The notes under the pieces are model-generated. The model did no database searches. It was not told where the DNA came from and saw nothing but the letters and a program-made list of their open reading frames with translations. A program made the translations under genes and the position numbers. From positions 1-10,070 of the forward strand of contig JAAYXN010000014.1 in NCBI GenBank assembly GCA_012515885.1: a DNA stretch of 10,070 bases. Direction: 5' to 3'. Below, piece after piece: positions 6,794-10,070 of the stretch (the stretch's first letter is position 1; the number at the start of each line of letters is the position of its first letter). The DNA comes from Rhodococcus sp. (in: high G+C Gram-positive bacteria) (lineage in GTDB: Bacteria > Actinomycetota > Actinomycetes > Mycobacteriales > Mycobacteriaceae).

Positions 6794-6840
6794 AACCGAC
6801 GCCTCAGCTACGTCGACATTTTCACTCGCTGTTCTAAGCA

Positions 6841-6889
6841 AAGCGATGCCGGTTCCCCCGCTCGTCGCGCGGGGGAACCGGCATCGCTT
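6841..6889 (-). terminator. probable gyrB terminator, perfect 21-bp hairpin
   Basis: Arms 6841-6861 and 6869-6889 are perfectly complementary over 21 bp, GC-rich, with a 7-base loop (tcgtcgc). The stem begins 75 bases after the gyrB stop codon on the minus strand. It is followed on that strand by TGCTTAG rather than a clear T-run, as is common for actinobacterial terminators with long stable stems. The near-symmetry means it could stop transcription from either direction. A fit as a terminator is good; a dispersed repeat element is the alternative, although I see no second copy in the window. Confidence 0.75.
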
Positions 6890-6964
6890 GCCACAACTAA
6901 ATCAAACATTCACGGCCATAGCCATAGCGACCGCTCCGCGGCGCTGTGACCTGGCGCGCAAACC

Positions 6965-9016
6965 CTACACGTCCAGGAAGCGGACGTCTTTCGCGTTGCG
7001 CGTGATGAAGCTACGACGTGCCTCGACGTCCTCGCCCATCAGGACGCTGAAAAGTTCGTCAGCGGCAGCAGCATCATCGAGTGTGACCTGACGCAGCACA
7101 CGGACCGTCGGATCCATCGTGGTCTCCCACAGTTCCTTGGCGTTCATTTCGCCAAGACCCTTGTAGCGCTGGATGCCGTCGTCCTTGTTGATCTTCTTGC
7201 CTGCGGCCAGACCGGCTTCGAGCAGGCCGTCGCGCTCACGGTCGGAGTACGCGAACTCGGGATCGGAGCCGCGCTGCCACTTGAGCTTGTACAGCGGTGG
7301 CTGCGCCAAATACACGTGGCCGTTCTCAATGAGCGGACGCATGAAGCGGAACAGCAGCGTCATCAGCAGCGTCGAAATGTGCTGGCCGTCCACGTCGGCG
7401 TCGGCCATGAGGACGATCTTGTGATACCGCAGCTTCGCGATGTCGAACTCATCGTGAATACCGGTACCGAAGGCCGTAATAATGGCCTGGACCTCGTTGT
7501 TCTTTAGGACACGGTCGATGCGTGCCTTCTCGACGTTGATGATCTTTCCGCGCAGCGGCAAGATCGCCTGGTACATCGAGTCGCGGCCCGATTTGGCTGA
7601 GCCACCAGCGGAGTCGCCCTCCACGATGTAAATCTCCGACTTGCTCGGGTCTTTCGAGCGGCAGTCAGCGAGCTTGCCGGGCAGACCACCGAGGTCGGTG
7701 GCGCTCTTACGACGCACCAGCTCACGTGCCTTGCGGGCAGCGGTGCGGGCCTGCGCGGACGACACTGCCTTTTGCACGATGGTCTTGGCGTCAGCGGGGT
7801 TGGATTCGAACCAGTGGCTCAGGTGCTCGCCGCACGCCTTCTGCACAAAAGACTTGACCTCAGTGTTGCCGAGCTTGGTCTTGGTCTGACCCTCAAACTG
7901 CGGATCGCCGACCTTGACCGAAATGATCGCGGCAAGACCTTCCCGAATATCGTCACCGGTCAGCTCTGCATCTTTTTCTTTGACCAGCTTCTTTTCTTTG
8001 GCGTAGCGCTTGACGACGTTGGTCAGCGCAGCGCGGAAGCCTTCTTCGTGCGTGCCACCCTCGTGGGTGTTGATGGTGTTAGCAAAGGTGTGGACAGATT
8101 CGGAATAGCCGTTGTTCCACTGCATCGCCACCTCAAGCTCGTGGCCGGTGCCCTTGGCGGTAAAGCCGACGACAGAGTTGTGAATCGCATGCTTGGTGCG
8201 GTTGATGTGCTGGACGTAGTCCTCAAGACCACCCGGGTAGTGGTAGACCCGGCTCTTAATCTTGGGGGTAGCGGCCGGTGATTCGGGCTCGCCGCCGCCT
8301 TCTTCAGCAGACTTGGGGGCATCAGCGACCTCGCTGACCACTTCGTCCGTGACTTCAGTTTCTGCGACGCGCTCGTCGTCGAGCTTGATGGTGAGCCCCT
8401 TGTTGAGGAACGCCATCTCCTGCAAACGCCGAGCGACAGTTTCAAAGTTGTACTGGGTGGTCTCAAAAATTTCTGGATCTGCCCAGAAACGGACCGTAGT
8501 ACCGGTCTCTTCGGTGGCTTCGCCCTGAATGAGTTCGCCGGGAACCGAGTTGAGATACGTCTGGAACCACGTGTAACCGTCGCGCTTGATCTCTACTTCC
8601 AGTTTGGTCGAGAGCGCGTTGACCACGGAAATACCGACGCCGTGCAGACCACCAGAGACCGCGTATGAATCGGAGTCGAACTTGCCGCCCGCGTGCAGCT
8701 GCGTCAGCACGACCTCGACGGTGGGAACACCGGAAGCGTGCATAGCAACGGGGATGCCGCGGCCGTCATCAACGACCTGAACACCGCCGTCGGCGAGAAG
8801 GGTGACACCGACCTCGGAGGCATAGCCAGCCATGGCTTCATCGACGGAGTTATCCACAACCTCCCAGATCAGGTGGTGCAAACCGCGCTCACCAGTTGAC
8901 CCGATGTACATGCCGGGACGCTTGCGGACGGCCTCAAGGCCTTCCAGCACCGTGATCGACGACGCGCCGTATCCGGCACTCTTATCTGAGCTCTTGTCTG
9001 ACTTCTGGGCAGCCAC
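6965..9016 (-). CDS. gyrB: DNA gyrase subunit B
   Basis: GyrB supplies the ATPase and metal-binding TOPRIM functions of gyrase. The 683-residue protein is complete and very close to mycobacterial GyrB through to its C-terminus (SFITRNAKDVRFLDV). The GHKL ATPase domain shows E52 and N56 in WEVVDN, DDGRGIP (83-89) and the ATP-lid glycines GGLHGVG (122-128). The TOPRIM domain has EGDSAGG (466-472, catalytic E466) and DADVD (539-543). An acidic low-complexity insertion around 228-252, between helices of the transducer region, resembles that of Mycobacterium. The frame is open to 9070, but GTG at 9016 gives the mycobacterial N-terminus (M)AAQK; AAGGAG lies 12 bases upstream, a rather long spacing. 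Upstream is a hydrolase gene instead of the recF and DUF721 genes usual in the dnaA region, and downstream is a conservon instead of gyrA. Confidence 0.98.
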   Translation of the reverse strand: MAAQKSDKSSDKSAGYGASSITVLEGLEAVRKRPGMYIGSTGERGLHHLIWEVVDNSVDEAMAGYASEVGVTLLADGGVQVVDDGRGIPVAMHASGVPTVEVVLTQLHAGGKFDSDSYAVSGGLHGVGISVVNALSTKLEVEIKRDGYTWFQTYLNSVPGELIQGEATEETGTTVRFWADPEIFETTQYNFETVARRLQEMAFLNKGLTIKLDDERVAETEVTDEVVSEVADAPKSAEEGGGEPESPAATPKIKSRVYHYPGGLEDYVQHINRTKHAIHNSVVGFTAKGTGHELEVAMQWNNGYSESVHTFANTINTHEGGTHEEGFRAALTNVVKRYAKEKKLVKEKDAELTGDDIREGLAAIISVKVGDPQFEGQTKTKLGNTEVKSFVQKACGEHLSHWFESNPADAKTIVQKAVSSAQARTAARKARELVRRKSATDLGGLPGKLADCRSKDPSKSEIYIVEGDSAGGSAKSGRDSMYQAILPLRGKIINVEKARIDRVLKNNEVQAIITAFGTGIHDEFDIAKLRYHKIVLMADADVDGQHISTLLMTLLFRFMRPLIENGHVYLAQPPLYKLKWQRGSDPEFAYSDRERDGLLEAGLAAGKKINKDDGIQRYKGLGEMNAKELWETTMDPTVRVLRQVTLDDAAAADELFSVLMGEDVEARRSFITRNAKDVRFLDV

Positions 9017-9028
9017 GGTTCGGTAGCT

Positions 9029-9034
9029 CTCCTT
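9029..9034 (-). promoter_or_regulatory. gyrB ribosome binding site
   Basis: AAGGAG on the minus strand lies 12 bases before the GTG at 9016. It rules out the more distant start at 9070, which has no such site and would lie upstream of this sequence. The spacing is longer than the usual 5-9 bases, which could lower translation efficiency. Confidence 0.65.
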
Positions 9035-9062
9035 CTCCGTCCGTCCCCGACACGACCAGGCC

Positions 9063-9079
9063 GGGCTCATATAGAGCCC
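9063..9079. repeat. short inverted repeat in the gyrB leader
   Basis: GGGCTC (9063-9068) and GAGCCC (9074-9079) flank ATATA, forming a 6-bp stem with an AT-rich 5-base loop about 50 bases before the gyrB start codon. It could be an RNA hairpin in the leader or an operator. Its AT-rich centre on the minus strand (TATAT) might also serve as part of a promoter. Confidence 0.4.
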
Positions 9080-9119
9080 CCGGCACCGGATCGGGAGTAT
9101 CGCCGCTAGTTACCCGGCC

Positions 9120-9125
9120 ATCTTA
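9120..9125 (-). promoter_or_regulatory. possible gyrB -10 box
   Basis: TAAGAT on the minus strand fits the actinobacterial TANNNT -10 pattern; no convincing -35 is seen at 17-18 bases. GATACT closer to the gene is another candidate. The 162-base gap after the hydrolase stop has room for a gyrB promoter. A tiny hairpin at 9148-9162 (GTGGT/ACCAC) just after the hydrolase gene may be a weak terminator. Confidence 0.25.
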
Positions 9126-9178
9126 CCGGTAGATGCATCCTCGCAGAGTGGTACGACACCACCCTTCGACACCCCTAT

Positions 9179-10070
9179 TTAGCCCGCAGACGGATTTTTT
9201 CGGCGCGTCTCGGGTGGGACCGCGTCCCCGGTTACAGAAACCGACCGTCGGGCGATGTCGTGGGCGAACTTTGTTACCGCGTGCGCAACCTCGTCAGGAT
9301 GCGAGAACGGCGACCAATGTCCAGCGTTAATGCTGGTCCGACGAAGATCGGTGGCCCAGCGTTCGGCGTCCTCGTATCCAACGGGCCGCACCGCTGGGTC
9401 GCGGCGGTTAAGAACTAACTGCACCGGCACCTCGGTGAACCGTTCGCGCGGATGCAGAAGGTGCCGACGGATATTTGCTCGATACAGCTTCAACCCGTGC
9501 ACCATGTCCGAGGCGATCGTGGGGGACACGACGACGCACTCGGGATCGAGCCGATCGAATGCCTTCAAAAACCTCGGCCAGTGCTTGGAGAATCCCCAGC
9601 GCAGCGGCAACACTGCCACGCCTGGAATCTGGAAAATTACGGTGTAGGCCGACGCCACTGCTTGCGCCAATGGTCCACGGAATCGGCGTTGACGCACGCT
9701 GCGGCGCATCCACGCGGCGAGGTGGTCGAGGTTGGGACCGGAAATCGAGGTAAAGGACGCTATGCGTTGCTGCGCGCCCGTTTCACACACTGCTTCCCAC
9801 AGCTGCACTGAACCCCAGTCGTGGCCTACGACATGAACAGGCGTGTGCGGACTTATCTCGTCGATGACGGCGAACACGTCGTCGGCGAGCGTGCCGAGAC
9901 GATAGCTCGCGACGTCTCCGGGAATGGTGCTCTGACCGGCGCCGCGATTGTCGTAGGTGATCACCCGAAAATGAGGCGTGAGCTGAGGTATTACTGAATT
10001 CCACAGCTCGTGAGTGTCGGGCCAGCCGTGCACCAACAACAACGTGGGGCCGTCAGCACGACCGTCTTCA
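9179..10070 (-). CDS. alpha/beta hydrolase, epoxide-hydrolase type (EphD N-domain-like), 5' end outside window
   Basis: The frame is open through the window edge; 296 residues are visible (numbered from the first complete codon). A TTG at 10042 is not a credible start because family residues (DGPTLLLVHGWPD) continue upstream of it. The fold markers are in order: HGWPD oxyanion region (14-18), YDNRGAGQS (39-47), nucleophile elbow GHDWGS with Asp84 as nucleophile, acid Asp224 in LNRRD and His251 in AGHWSPFSHP. An Asp nucleophile followed by Trp is the signature of epoxide hydrolases and dehalogenases, not of Ser esterases. Overall it resembles the N-terminal half of mycobacterial EphD (Rv2214c), which in that protein is fused to a short-chain dehydrogenase. 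Here the protein stops just after SVSVTGD, a phrase like the first strand of that missing dehydrogenase. The substrate is unknown; fatty or mycolic acid epoxides are possible from EphD. Its link to gyrB is probably only positional. Confidence 0.92.
   Translation of the reverse strand, partial: EDGRADGPTLLLVHGWPDTHELWNSVIPQLTPHFRVITYDNRGAGQSTIPGDVASYRLGTLADDVFAVIDEISPHTPVHVVGHDWGSVQLWEAVCETGAQQRIASFTSISGPNLDHLAAWMRRSVRQRRFRGPLAQAVASAYTVIFQIPGVAVLPLRWGFSKHWPRFLKAFDRLDPECVVVSPTIASDMVHGLKLYRANIRRHLLHPRERFTEVPVQLVLNRRDPAVRPVGYEDAERWATDLRRTSINAGHWSPFSHPDEVAHAVTKFAHDIARRSVSVTGDAVPPETRRKNPSAG

Larger units (their letters stand above)
6471..6964. other. 494-base intergenic region between gyrB and the conservon
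   Basis: No plausible gene is seen on either strand; open frames here are short and lack family resemblance or ribosome sites. Reading from gyrB, the region holds a perfect 21-bp hairpin (6841-6889), a nested stem-loop (6758-6793), a possible promoter (6603-6631), three small palindromes in the presumed leader (6568-6581, 6539-6551, 6518-6529) and the ribosome site of the kinase gene. The middle part, about 6640-6750, looks less GC-rich than the coding regions and shows no structure that I can identify. Confidence 0.7.

Noticed and set aside
9017..9070. N-terminal extension of gyrB to a start at 9070
   Set aside because: The GTG at 9016 gives the mycobacterial-type N-terminus AAQK and is downstream of the AAGGAG site; the extension would place that site inside the gene.
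1..10070. CRISPR arrays, tRNA/rRNA genes, insertion sequences or a pentapeptide-repeat (MfpA-like) gene
   Set aside because: I looked on both strands and saw no regularly spaced repeats, tRNA-like cloverleaf, transposase motifs, or A(D/N)LXX pentapeptide repeats in this window.

Overview
The window looks like a chromosomal segment from a high-GC actinobacterium, probably of the order Mycobacteriales (the Mycobacterium/Rhodococcus/Gordonia/Nocardia group). The GyrB, GyrA N-terminus and EphD-like hydrolase all resemble mycobacterial/rhodococcal proteins closely. The G+C is around 60% by eye, and start codons include GTG. All recognisable genes lie on the minus strand, so transcription runs from high to low coordinates.

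Layout in transcription order: (1) 10070-9179, an alpha/beta hydrolase of the epoxide-hydrolase type, cut by the window edge at its N-terminus. (2) 9016-6965, gyrB, complete. (3) 6964-6471, a 494-base non-coding stretch with a perfect 21-bp inverted repeat (probable gyrB terminator), a second nested stem-loop, a possible promoter and several small palindromes. (4) 6470-1210, a tight five-gene operon: a CvnA-like sensor histidine-kinase-type protein, a Roadblock/LC7 protein (CvnB-like), a DUF742 protein (CvnC-like), a Ras-like small GTPase (CvnD-like) and a seven-helix membrane protein that looks like a degenerate MHYT sensor domain. (5) 1209-1054, a hairpin and a possible promoter. (6) 1053-1, the first 351 codons of gyrA, cut at the other edge.

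The main point is the position of the operon. The two DNA gyrase subunit genes are normally adjacent in mycobacteria, but here they are split by a complete 'conservon' (the CvnABCD signalling module first described in Streptomyces). In mycobacteria a conservon is linked to the gyrase-binding pentapeptide protein MfpA, and its GTPase MfpB has been reported to affect gyrase and fluoroquinolone susceptibility. A conservon between gyrB and gyrA, with an MHYT-like membrane protein as fifth member and no MfpA gene in view, therefore suggests (as inference) a membrane sensor/GTPase module linked to gyrase expression or activity.

The four core junctions of the operon overlap or are separated by 9 bases or fewer, so the five proteins are probably made together. 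Hairpins and possible promoters on both sides suggest that gyrB, the conservon and gyrA can be transcribed as separate units. Long open frames on the plus strand opposite gyrA and cvnA are codon-bias shadows.
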